Assembly: GCA_023391695.1 (NCBI GenBank)
Contig: JAEWAK010000048.1
Span: forward strand, 1 to 30,000
Direction: 5' to 3'
Length of the DNA stretch: 30,000 nucleotides
Source of the DNA: Bacillota bacterium
GTDB taxonomy: Bacteria > Bacillota > Clostridia > Lachnospirales > Lachnospiraceae
The notes beneath the pieces were generated by a model that saw only the letters and a list, made by a program, of their open reading frames with translations, ran no database searches and was not told the DNA's origin. The position numbers and the translations under genes are program-made. Shown piece after piece: positions 1 through 7,144 of this stretch; the first letter of the stretch is position 1; every line of letters starts with the position of its first letter.

Positions 1-1429
1 AAAAGCAAGAGAAATCATAGATGAAGCTTTAAAAACAGCTGAAACTAAGAAGAGAGAAGCCTTACTCGAAGCAAAAGAAGAGTCTTTAAAGACTAAGAAT
101 GAACTAGAGAAGGAAACTAAGGAAAGAAGAGCAGAAGTGCAGCGCTACGAGAAACGTGTTCTTTCTAAAGAAGAAACTTTAGACAGGAAGACGGAAGCAC
201 TTGAGAAGAAAGAATCCAAACTTACTGTGAAGGAAGCTGAACTTGACAGAATCAAAGCCGAAGCAGAAGAGCTTCACGGCAGACAATTGCAGGAGTTGGA
301 AAAAATTTCTGGACTTACCTCCGAACAAGCGAAAGAATATCTTTTAAAAACTGTTGAAGACGAAGTTAAGCATGAAACCGCAATGTTAGTAAAAGAACTT
401 GAAAGCAAGGCAAAAGAAGAAGCAGACAAAAAAGCGAAGGATTATGTTGTTACCGCGATCCAAAAATGTGCTGCAGACCATGTAGCAGAAACAACCATAT
501 CTGTTGTTCAACTTCCAAATGATGAGATGAAAGGAAGGATTATTGGCCGGGAAGGCCGTAATATCCGTACTTTAGAAACTTTAACCGGTGTCGATTTAAT
601 CATTGATGATACGCCGGAGGCAGTTATCTTATCTGGTTTTGATCCAATCCGAAGAGAAGTTGCAAGAATTGCACTCGAAAAATTGATTGTGGACGGAAGA
701 ATCCATCCTGCAAGAATTGAAGAAATGGTTGAAAAAGCGCAAAAAGAAGTTGAAGTCATGATTCGTGAAGAAGGTGAAGCCGCAACACTTGAAGTTGGTG
801 TTCATGGTATCCATCCTGAACTTGTACGTTTACTTGGTAAAATGAAGTTCAGAACAAGCTATGGACAAAATGCTTTGAAGCATTCGATTGAAGTTGCCCA
901 TTTATCCGGATTACTTGCCGCAGAGATCGGTGTGGATATCCGAATGGCAAAAAGGGCCGGATTACTACATGATATTGGAAAATCTGTTGATCACGAAATG
1001 GAAGGCTCACATATTCAGATTGGTGTTGATTTATGCAGAAAGCATAAGGAATCACCTATTGTCATTAATGCGGTAGAGGCACATCACGGTGATGTTGAAC
1101 CTGAGTCATTAATTGCATGTATCGTACAGGCTGCCGATACAATTTCAGCAGCAAGGCCTGGTGCAAGAAGAGAGACGTTAGAAACATATACAAACAGATT
1201 GAAACAGTTGGAAGATATCTCAAACAGCTTTAAAGGGGTAGATAAGTCATTTGCAATACAGGCAGGCCGGGAAGTCCGTATTATGGTCGTACCGGAACAG
1301 ATTACCGATGCCGATATGATTTTACTTGCACGTGACATATCAAAGCAGATTGAATCTGAGTTGGAATATCCGGGTCAGATCAAAGTCAATGTAATCAGGG
1401 AATCCAGAGTTACTGATTATGCAAAATAG
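1..1429 (+). CDS. rny: Ribonuclease Y, 5'-truncated by window edge
   Basis: RNase Y is a membrane-anchored endoribonuclease that initiates mRNA decay in Firmicutes. The reading frame is open from the first bases of the window (codons from position 2), so the true start and the N-terminal membrane anchor lie upstream; the GTG at 137 is an internal valine, not a start. In order: a long charged coiled coil rich in K and E (to about position 480), a KH RNA-binding domain with the GRIIGREGRNIR motif (about 530-570), and an HD hydrolase domain with the metal-binding HDIGKSVDHE motif (about 969-998). The C-terminus is intact and a strong intrinsic terminator follows within about 20 bases. The family is certain from the combined KH and HD signatures. 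In Bacillus this gene is often followed by ymdB; here an aminotransferase follows after a repeat-containing spacer. Confidence 0.97.
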   Translation, partial: KAREIIDEALKTAETKKREALLEAKEESLKTKNELEKETKERRAEVQRYEKRVLSKEETLDRKTEALEKKESKLTVKEAELDRIKAEAEELHGRQLQELEKISGLTSEQAKEYLLKTVEDEVKHETAMLVKELESKAKEEADKKAKDYVVTAIQKCAADHVAETTISVVQLPNDEMKGRIIGREGRNIRTLETLTGVDLIIDDTPEAVILSGFDPIRREVARIALEKLIVDGRIHPARIEEMVEKAQKEVEVMIREEGEAATLEVGVHGIHPELVRLLGKMKFRTSYGQNALKHSIEVAHLSGLLAAEIGVDIRMAKRAGLLHDIGKSVDHEMEGSHIQIGVDLCRKHKESPIVINAVEAHHGDVEPESLIACIVQAADTISAARPGARRETLETYTNRLKQLEDISNSFKGVDKSFAIQAGREVRIMVVPEQITDADMILLARDISKQIESELEYPGQIKVNVIRESRVTDYAK

Positions 1430-1449
1430 TTTTTTTTATTAATTTTATA

Positions 1450-1492
1450 GCGAAATCTTTATAGAGAAATTTATAAAGATTTCGCTTTTTTT
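1450..1492 (+). terminator. Intrinsic terminator of rny
   Basis: A perfect 14-bp stem pairs 1450-1463 (GCGAAATCTTTATA) with 1472-1485, has an 8-nt loop, and is followed by seven T residues (1486-1492). It lies about 20 bases after the rny stop codon. Confidence 0.92.
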
Positions 1493-1623
1493 ATGCAATA
1501 GGAAATTACGTCCTATTGCATAAAAAAGCCCTCCGGGCAGGATGCACATGACGCACTAAGGTATATTGTCACTGAAGTGACAGCATGTCAGCGCCAGAGT
1601 CTTGGCAAGGCAGACTCTTTCTT
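1492..1623 (+). repeat. Dispersed structured repeat, family 1, copy 1
   Basis: A roughly 130-base element that recurs at 11823-11950 with about 80 percent or better identity by eye. In order: a perfect 12-bp inverted repeat (TATGCAATAGGA, 1492-1503, with 1511-1522), an A6 run, a small GCCC/GGGC hairpin, a tetraloop-like hairpin TGTCAC-TGAA-GTGACA, and a terminal hairpin GAGTCT/AGACTC followed by CTTTCTT. Both copies sit just downstream of a gene-end terminator. It contains no open reading frame of note. A structured non-coding repeat, or a small RNA with its own terminator, are both possible. Confidence 0.8.
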
Positions 1624-1700
1624 GGTTCCAATGTAAATGTCTGTCAAGAGAAAACATTTGTTTTTGTGAGAATTACATAATTTTTTTAAATTTCATATTT

Positions 1701-1729
1701 TTTACTTGCAATCTAATATCAGATATAAT
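1701..1729 (+). promoter_or_regulatory. Likely sigma-A promoter of the aminotransferase gene
   Basis: A -35 box TTTACT (1701-1706) and a perfect -10 box TATAAT (1724-1729) are separated by 17 bases. Transcription would start near 1736, giving a leader of about 155 bases before the ATG at 1892. I saw no recognisable riboswitch in that leader. Confidence 0.55.
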
Positions 1730-1891
1730 ACAATACTTAGGAAACTTTCTAAAAGTGTATATTTGTATACAATAAACCAATTGTAAGACGGCGAATTCCA
1801 CGGTATGTGTTAACGGTTATGAGCATGCGGCAAAGCGGAAGGCGAATATCCCTTTGACATTTCATTGGAACGCTTTATAAGGAGGATAACG

Positions 1892-3088
1892 ATGTCATTA
1901 GAATTATCAAAAAAAGCACAGGCGGTAAAGCCTTCATCAACCCTTGCAATCACTGCAAAAGCAAAAGAATTAAAAGCCCAGGGAATCGATGTGGTAGGAT
2001 TTGGGGCGGGAGAACCGGATTTTGATACCCCTGATAATATTAATGAGGCAGCAATCAAGGCAATTAATGAAGGGTTTACAAAATATACTGATGCATCAGG
2101 TACCTTAGAGTTAAAACAGGCTGTTTGCAAGAAATTTGAGGCCTTTAATAAATTAAATTACAAACCAGGTCAGATCGTTATCAGCAATGGCGGAAAGCAC
2201 TCTTTAACGAATGTTTTTGAGGCAATTTTAAATCCGGGGGACGAAGTTATTATTCCGGCGCCTTACTGGCTAAGTTATCCGGAGATTGTAAAGCTGGCGG
2301 ACGGTATACCTGTATATGTAAAAGCAAGTAAAGAACAGAATTATAAGATTTCAGCTGAGCAGGTTGCTGCTGCCTGTACCGGTAAAACCAAAGCCCTTAT
2401 TTTAAATTCCCCAAGCAATCCCACCGGTATGATTTATACCCGTGAAGAATTGGAAGCCATTGCAAAAGTTGTGGTAGACAAGGATATTTATGTGGTAGCC
2501 GACGAAATGTATGAGAATTTAATCTATGGGGATTACGAACATATAAGTATTGCTTCCCTGAATGAGGAAATATATAAAAGAACCATTACCTGCAGCGGCG
2601 TAGCGAAAAGCTATTCCATGACCGGATGGAGAATCGGCTATACCGGATCTTCCGCTGAAATAGCAAAATTAATGGGCAGCGTACAAAGCCACCAGACTTC
2701 AAACCCCAATTCCATAGCACAGAAAGCGGCAACAGAAGCTTTAAACGGTCCTCAGGATACGGTTGCTGCCATGGCCAACGAATTTAATAAAAGAAGAAAA
2801 TTTATGGTGGAAAGAATTACAGCCATGCCCTTAATTGATGCCATTACTCCCCAGGGGGCATTTTACCTGTTTGTAGATTGCAGCAAGGTCTTGGAGAAGG
2901 ATTACAAGGGCAGTAAAATTGGTACAACGGATAAACTTGCGGAAATCTTAATTAGCGATTATAATATAGCTGTAGTTCCCTGCGGTGATTTCGGATTTGA
3001 CGATCATATCCGTCTATCCTATGCAATAAGCCAGGAACAGATTAAAAAGGGAATGGACCGTATTGAAGAATTCGTTAAGGCATTATAA
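1892..3088 (+). CDS. Pyridoxal-phosphate aspartate/aromatic aminotransferase, class I
   Basis: A 398-residue fold-type I aminotransferase that transfers the amino group between an amino acid, most likely aspartate, and 2-oxoglutarate in the cytoplasm. The PLP-binding lysine is K239 in SGVAKSYSMTGWRIGY. Other landmarks are GAGEPDFDTP near the N-terminus, NSPSNPTG (172-179), the PLP-contacting D204 in VVADEMY, R247, and a C-terminal IRLSYA arginine that binds the substrate carboxylate. Length and motifs match the AspB/AspC subgroup Ib. The ATG at 1892 is chosen because AAGGAGG (1879-1885) lies 6 bases upstream; a TTG at 1865 in the same frame lies before that site. The gene stands alone between two repeat-bearing spacers. 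Substrate preference (aspartate versus aromatic or alanine) cannot be settled from sequence alone. Confidence 0.93.
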   Translation: MSLELSKKAQAVKPSSTLAITAKAKELKAQGIDVVGFGAGEPDFDTPDNINEAAIKAINEGFTKYTDASGTLELKQAVCKKFEAFNKLNYKPGQIVISNGGKHSLTNVFEAILNPGDEVIIPAPYWLSYPEIVKLADGIPVYVKASKEQNYKISAEQVAAACTGKTKALILNSPSNPTGMIYTREELEAIAKVVVDKDIYVVADEMYENLIYGDYEHISIASLNEEIYKRTITCSGVAKSYSMTGWRIGYTGSSAEIAKLMGSVQSHQTSNPNSIAQKAATEALNGPQDTVAAMANEFNKRRKFMVERITAMPLIDAITPQGAFYLFVDCSKVLEKDYKGSKIGTTDKLAEILISDYNIAVVPCGDFGFDDHIRLSYAISQEQIKKGMDRIEEFVKAL

Positions 3089-3140
3089 GAAATGGATTAA
3101 TCTTAACGGACAGCTGACATGGAATTATAATCTGATATCA

Positions 3141-3190
3141 GCGCCGAAGGTCGTGAGTGCGCATCAATGGTATGAAGTACCGCATAGCAT
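3141..3190 (+). repeat. Dispersed structured repeat, family 2, copy A
   Basis: Begins GCGCCGAAGGTCGTGAGTGC and matches a second copy at 9134. It contains the hairpin GGTAT-GAA-GTACC (3169-3181), which in the other copy is GGCAC-GAA-GTGCC. The base changes preserve pairing. Confidence 0.75.
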
Positions 3191-3203
3191 GGAAGCTTGC
3201 GGA

Positions 3204-3403
3204 CATGATATAATGAAAGCGTAGAGAGGAATTTGGAGCTTGCTCCAAAATTCTGACCGGAGCAACAAGATCATGAACACGCTTTATGTTCATGATATAA
3301 TGAAAGCGGAATGAGGATAATGCTGACAAGTTAGCATAACAAGCCCTTTTGCAGATTCCGATTAAAGCACAAGATCATAAACATGGCTTTGTTCATGATA
3401 TAA
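3204..3403 (+). repeat. Local repeat cluster with CATGATATAA hairpins
   Basis: CATGATATAATGAAAGCG occurs at 3204-3221 and again at 3291-3308, and TTCATGATATAA recurs at 3392-3403. The last two sit in hairpins: ATCATGAACA (3270-3279) pairs perfectly with 3287-3296, and ATCATAAACA (3374-3383) pairs with 3390-3399 with one mismatch. Between them lies another hairpin, GAATTTGGAGC (3229-3239) with 3242-3253. Confidence 0.7.
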
Positions 3404-3458
3404 GAGTTAAAAAATTAGTCAACAACGGTTGAATGAAAGGAAACGGGAGGATAGTGCA

Positions 3459-4259
3459 ATGGCAATGATGGGATTTATTGGAGCCGGCAATATGGGATAC
3501 CCCATGATACGGGGAGCTTTGAAGGCTTTTGGCAGGGAGCAGGTCATATTTACGGATGCCAGCCCGGAGAGATGTGAGTTTGTGAACCAGGAAACAGGGC
3601 TAAATTATATGAAAGATAATAAATCGGTTGCAACCTCCTGCAAATATATTATTCTCGCAGTAAAACCCCAGTTTTATGACGGCGTACTTAAAGATATCAA
3701 AGATTCCGTCAGGGTAGAGCAGGTTATAATATCCATTGCCGCCGGTATCACCATTGAGAATATTAAATCCGGGCTAGGAGCGAAAACCAGGGTAGTGCGG
3801 GCTATGCCCAATACACCGGCTATGGTAAACGAAGGCATGTCAGGGATATGTTTTTCCGGGGATATTTATTCGGAAGAAGAAAAGGATGTGGTTGACCGTT
3901 TGTTTTCGTCTTTCGGAAAGTACCAGTTATTTGATGAAAACCTGATGAATGCAGTCGTTTGTGCCAACGGAAGTTCACCTGCCTATGTATATATGTTTAT
4001 AGAAGCCCTGGCGGACAGTGTGGTTAAATACGGAATACCAAGGGATAAAGCCTATACCCTCGTTGCGCAGACCGTTCTGGGTGCAGCCAAGATGGTAATG
4101 GAAACAAAAGAACATCCCGGTAAATTAAAGGATCAGGTCTGTTCGCCGGGCGGAACGACCATTGCTGCGGTTGCGGCCCTTGAAGAGTATGGTTTCCGCA
4201 ATGCGGTGATAAAAGCTACCGATGCCTGTTATGAAAAAGCTGCTTCTTTAAAAAAATAA
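3459..4259 (+). CDS. proC: Pyrroline-5-carboxylate reductase
   Basis: Catalyses the NAD(P)H-dependent reduction of 1-pyrroline-5-carboxylate to L-proline, the last step of proline synthesis, in the cytoplasm. The 266-residue product has the N-terminal Rossmann motif GFIGAGNMG, the AVKPQ segment, RAMPNTPA, and the C-terminal dimerisation motif QVCSPGGTTIAAVAALE that is diagnostic of ProC. Length is normal. ATG at 3459 is preferred because GGGAGG (3445-3450) lies 8 bases upstream; a TTG at 3429 is in frame but lies ahead of that site. It is followed by nudF after a 95-base gap that contains a hairpin, so the two may be partly co-transcribed. Confidence 0.95.
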   Translation: MAMMGFIGAGNMGYPMIRGALKAFGREQVIFTDASPERCEFVNQETGLNYMKDNKSVATSCKYIILAVKPQFYDGVLKDIKDSVRVEQVIISIAAGITIENIKSGLGAKTRVVRAMPNTPAMVNEGMSGICFSGDIYSEEEKDVVDRLFSSFGKYQLFDENLMNAVVCANGSSPAYVYMFIEALADSVVKYGIPRDKAYTLVAQTVLGAAKMVMETKEHPGKLKDQVCSPGGTTIAAVAALEEYGFRNAVIKATDACYEKAASLKK

Positions 4260-4285
4260 ATAAGCATGTCGTCTAATTCACGAAA

Positions 4286-4320
4286 GCCTTAAACCCGAAA
4301 AAGATCTTAGGGTTTAGGGC
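4286..4320 (+). terminator. Hairpin between proC and nudF, weak terminator or attenuator
   Basis: GCCTTAAACCC (4286-4296) pairs with GGGTTTAGGGC (4310-4320) over 11 bp with one G-T wobble. The bases after it (TTATAC) are not a real T tract, so termination is probably partial at best. Confidence 0.45.
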
Positions 4321-4354
4321 TTATACAATGAAAAAGGAAATGTGGAGGCAGATT

Positions 4355-4888
4355 ATGAGCGAATATAAAAGATTAAAAAGGACACTGGTACATAAAGGAC
4401 ATATTATCGATATGTATACGGATACCATGCAGCTTCCAAGCGGTAAAACTGCGGACTGGGATTTTATCAGCCATAAAGGTGCCGCCGCAATTATCCCCGT
4501 GGACAAGGATGGTAAAATTATTATGGTAAGGCAATACCGGAATGCCATTGAGAAGTATTCTCTGGAAATACCTGCCGGAGGATTAAACAATGGGGAAGAT
4601 ATGAAAACCTGCGCGGCCAGGGAATTGGAGGAAGAAACCGGATTTCGCTCGGATAAGGTTGAGCATTTGTTTGATTTATATACGACAGTGGCCTTTTGCA
4701 GCGAAAAAATCGGAATATACTATACCAGGGATCTGATTCCCTCCAGACAAAACCTGGATGAAGATGAATTTGTCACCGTTGAAAAATATACGGTAGATGA
4801 GTTGGTGCAGCTGATCTTTAACGGGACCATAGAGGATGCAAAAACCATTTCTGCCATCCTTGCATACAAAACCAGAATGGGTTTATAA
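4355..4888 (+). CDS. nudF: NUDIX hydrolase, ADP-ribose pyrophosphatase type
   Basis: A 177-residue NUDIX enzyme, likely hydrolysing ADP-ribose to AMP and ribose 5-phosphate. The Nudix box is complete: G75, E81, then RELEEETGF at 89-97, which supplies the metal-binding glutamates. The upstream VRQYRNAIEKYSLEIPAG segment is typical of the ADP-ribose pyrophosphatase (YqkG/NudF) subgroup. The start at 4355 is chosen because GGAGG (4344-4348) lies 6 bases before it; the ATG at 4328 has no ribosome binding site. In Bacillus subtilis yqkG also lies close upstream of spoIIM and xerD, as here, which supports the subgroup call. Exact substrate is inferred. Confidence 0.9.
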   Translation: MSEYKRLKRTLVHKGHIIDMYTDTMQLPSGKTADWDFISHKGAAAIIPVDKDGKIIMVRQYRNAIEKYSLEIPAGGLNNGEDMKTCAARELEEETGFRSDKVEHLFDLYTTVAFCSEKIGIYYTRDLIPSRQNLDEDEFVTVEKYTVDELVQLIFNGTIEDAKTISAILAYKTRMGL

Positions 4889-4975
4889 AATACCTTTCGA
4901 TATAAAATTGGTTTAAATCATTCCAGTGAGCAAAAAATGCCTTACAATTCAGCCATAAGGGTGAACCGTAACGAA

Positions 4976-5010
4976 AATGCCGATATTTTTTCATATCGGC
5001 ATTATTTTTA
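4976..5010 (+). terminator. Intrinsic terminator after nudF
   Basis: AATGCCGATAT (4976-4986) pairs perfectly with ATATCGGCATT (4993-5003), with a 6-nt loop, followed by ATTTTTA. It lies about 90 bases after the nudF stop and separates it from spoIIM. Confidence 0.88.
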
Positions 5011-5088
5011 TGCCCTAATCATATGTTAGTGATAGCTAGTCAGTAACTTGATCAACCTATTACCTAAAGCATATACCGGAGGGATTTT

Positions 5089-5697
5089 ATGAATAATATA
5101 AGGTTACAATTAAAAAAACTGGGAGAGGTGAAACTGGGCTTATTAATTCTTTCTGCGGGCATTATACTGGGATTTTTATTTGCAAGGATATTCAGAGGCT
5201 TCTTCTGGAATTCCATGGACCTGCTGAATATGGATTATTTACATAGAATAAGGGATACGGCAATAGATTATCCGGTTCTTTTACGATATGTAATGTGGAA
5301 CCTGTACCGCAATTTTGTACTGTTCTGGGTTATCAGTGCTACGGCAATCGGTATACCTTATATGACGTTTTGTATCCTCTACGGCGGTTTTCAATGCGGT
5401 TTTTTTCTTACCGTTATATTAATGCGGTATAGCATGAAAGGTATTTTACTGATATTTGGTTATACCTTTCCCCATTATCTTCTTTATATACCGGTTGCGT
5501 TTCTTTGCCTGCGGAGCGGTTACTGGCTATGCAGGGGCATGTATTTTGAAAATAAGACAGGCAGAAGGGGAAGGGCAGAAAGAGTAATAAGGCACCTGCT
5601 GGTAATCGTGCTGCTGGCCTTTGTTTTATTGATAGGCGGACTGTTGGAAACCTATGTATCTTCTTTTATTTTAAAGAAAATATTATTGCTGTTTTAA
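5089..5697 (+). CDS. spoIIM: Stage II sporulation protein M-like membrane protein
   Basis: A 202-residue integral membrane protein of the SpoIIM/DUF95 family. SpoIIM, with SpoIID and SpoIIP, forms the peptidoglycan-degrading machine that drives engulfment of the forespore. Visible features are a short basic N-terminus, a first hydrophobic helix (about 17-35), further helices around 75-150 with the GIPYMTF and GYTFPHYLLYIP loops, a basic loop (about 160-170), and a last helix ending in GGLLETYVSSF, typical of the family C-terminus. Size fits SpoIIM. An RBS GGAGGG lies just upstream of the ATG. Its place between nudF and xerD matches the Bacillus order and argues that the organism sporulates. 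Sequence conservation in this family is modest, so the name leans partly on context. Confidence 0.82.
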   Translation: MNNIRLQLKKLGEVKLGLLILSAGIILGFLFARIFRGFFWNSMDLLNMDYLHRIRDTAIDYPVLLRYVMWNLYRNFVLFWVISATAIGIPYMTFCILYGGFQCGFFLTVILMRYSMKGILLIFGYTFPHYLLYIPVAFLCLRSGYWLCRGMYFENKTGRRGRAERVIRHLLVIVLLAFVLLIGGLLETYVSSFILKKILLLF

Positions 5698-6131
5698 ATT
5701 GTGGAAATTATGTATTATGCATAATTTCACACGTGATTGGACACGGGTTTTCTGTACTTACTCCCCTTAAGAGTCACCAAAACATCTTGTGGTAATCTAT
5801 GGCTTAACAGTAATCTCAACTTTATAAAGAAAATAAAATAGGATTTGCATTTACGGTTCATACAAATTATAATTAATGAAAGATAACGATTTGACCGGCC
5901 CGGGAAATAACACAAAATAAATGTTCAGACAGAAGCGAAGCATACAGCACAAAACACCGCAATACATATTTGATACGTGTTTTTCAGTATGTTTATACAG
6001 ATGAAAAGTTAAGTCTGATTCCCAACTGCAAAGGCGGGAGACTTCCTTAGCAGGTTAAAATAAATGACAGCGGCGGAGAATAAAATATTGGTACGGGCAT
6101 TGATAAGTAAAGATGAAGGAGATTGAGTTAC
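5698..6131. other. Spacer between spoIIM and xerD
   Basis: About 430 bases without a recognisable gene. A hairpin (GTGGAAATTATG at 5701-5712 with 5720-5730, one bulge) follows the spoIIM stop by 3 bases but has no T tract. A possible promoter for xerD lies near 5970-5999. In Bacillus this interval holds fur; nothing resembling it is here. Confidence 0.6.
5970..5999 (+). promoter_or_regulatory. Possible xerD promoter
   Basis: TTGATA (5970-5975) and TATACA (5994-5999) are 18 bases apart. Each matches the sigma-A consensus in four or five of six positions. The leader would be about 125 bases. Confidence 0.35.
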
Positions 6132-7016
6132 ATGAAGACGGCATTGCAGGATTTTATAACTTATATGTCGGAGGTGAAAAAGGCGTCCGTTAATACAATT
6201 ATGTCTTACCAGAATGACCTTTTGAAACTGATCAGGCATCTGGATAATCAGAATATAACAGATGCCGGGAAGATAAGTGAAACAAGCTTAAATTCCTATA
6301 TTTTAAACATGGAGCGGGAAGGACTGTCCCCGGCTACTGTTTCGAGGAATATTGCATCTATGAAAGCTTTTGTTTTATTTCTGATTAAAAAAGGGAAATT
6401 ACGGGATGACCCTACGGAGCGGATGCATGCGCCCAAGGTGGAGAAAAAACCTCCCCATACTCTGTCCCAGGATCAGATAAATGGCTTATTGGAACAGCCG
6501 GACACGGATACGTTGAAAGGCATCCGGGACAAAGCCATGCTGGAACTGCTTTATGCTACAGGTATCCGGGTTTCCGAACTGATATCCATCCGCCTGGAAG
6601 ACATTAATCTGAAAAACCGGTTTGTAAAATGCTGCAATTCCGGCAAGGAGCGGATTATTCCTTTTGGGAATATGGCAAAACAGGCTTTGGAAAATTATTT
6701 TCAGAAGGCCAGGGCAGAACTTGTAAGTAATTTTAACACGGATATCTGTTTTACCAATCTTTCCGGTGATCCTATGAGCAGGCAAGGCTTCTGGAAAATA
6801 ATAAAAAGTTACGGTAAATCCTCCGGAATCCAGGATGACATAACTCCCCAGATATTAAGAAACTCTTTTGCGGTACATATGATAAATAACGGAGCGGATA
6901 TTCAAAGCATACAGGAATTGTTAGGCCATTCCGACGTAACGACAACCCAGGTATACATGCAGAACAGAACCAGGAAGGTCAGGGAGGTATACACGCAGGC
7001 ACATCCCAGGGCTTAA
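6132..7016 (+). CDS. xerD: XerD-type tyrosine recombinase with altered HxxR motif
   Basis: A 294-residue site-specific tyrosine recombinase. XerC/XerD proteins resolve chromosome dimers at dif. The N-terminal SAM-like core-binding domain spans about 1-90 and the catalytic domain about 105-290. Expected active-site residues: R146 in ATGIRVSEL, K172, R243, H266 in ELLGHSDVTTTQVY, and the nucleophile Y275. The normal histidine of the HxxR motif is replaced by glutamine (Q240 in TPQILRNSF), and the following usually conserved RH is RN (R243-N244). All other residues and the C-terminal tail are intact. Start: ATG at 6132, 10 bases after AAGGAG (6116-6121); the TTG at 6123 sits too close to that site. 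Synteny with nudF and spoIIM supports the XerD assignment. Activity may be reduced or the His role may be filled otherwise. Confidence 0.88.
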   Translation: MKTALQDFITYMSEVKKASVNTIMSYQNDLLKLIRHLDNQNITDAGKISETSLNSYILNMEREGLSPATVSRNIASMKAFVLFLIKKGKLRDDPTERMHAPKVEKKPPHTLSQDQINGLLEQPDTDTLKGIRDKAMLELLYATGIRVSELISIRLEDINLKNRFVKCCNSGKERIIPFGNMAKQALENYFQKARAELVSNFNTDICFTNLSGDPMSRQGFWKIIKSYGKSSGIQDDITPQILRNSFAVHMINNGADIQSIQELLGHSDVTTTQVYMQNRTRKVREVYTQAHPRA

Positions 7017-7021
7017 AGAAA

Positions 7022-7079
7022 AAGGGTAAAGTAATCAAAGACATTGACAGGTCTGATTACTTTACCCTTATTTGTTTTA
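7022..7079 (+). terminator. Terminator after xerD, possibly bidirectional
   Basis: A perfect 16-bp stem joins 7022-7037 (AAGGGTAAAGTAATCA) to 7054-7069, followed by ATTTGTTTT on the plus strand. On the minus strand the hairpin is followed by TTTCTTTAA, so it may also end the DAHP synthase transcript. Confidence 0.88.
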
Positions 7080-7144
7080 TTCATGTAATTTTTAAGTATT
7101 TACACGTTTAAGATCTGTTTTATTAATTCAATTTTCTGCCGTCA

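Larger units (their letters stand above)
3089..3458. other. Repeat-filled spacer between aminotransferase and proC
   Basis: About 370 bases without a convincing gene. It holds copy A of repeat family 2 (3141-3190), a near-perfect hairpin (3229-3239 with 3242-3253), and two related ATCATRAACA/TGTTCATGAT hairpins. A minus-strand open frame across 3138-3329 is only the reverse reading of these repeats. No T-rich terminator for the aminotransferase was recognised. Confidence 0.7.

Noticed and set aside
1854..1881. TTGACA-16-TATAAG promoter-like sequence just before the aminotransferase start
   Set aside because: Good match to consensus, but transcription would begin at about 1888, after the ribosome binding site, leaving an almost leaderless message. 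The promoter at 1701-1729 fits better.
3138..3329. Small minus-strand protein gene between aminotransferase and proC
   Set aside because: It is the reverse reading of repeats, includes the repeated peptide FHYIM, and lacks an RBS.
5015..5080. Sporulation sigma-E promoter for spoIIM
   Set aside because: CATATGTT and CATATACC look a little like sigma-E -10 boxes, but no matching -35 element was found at the right distance.
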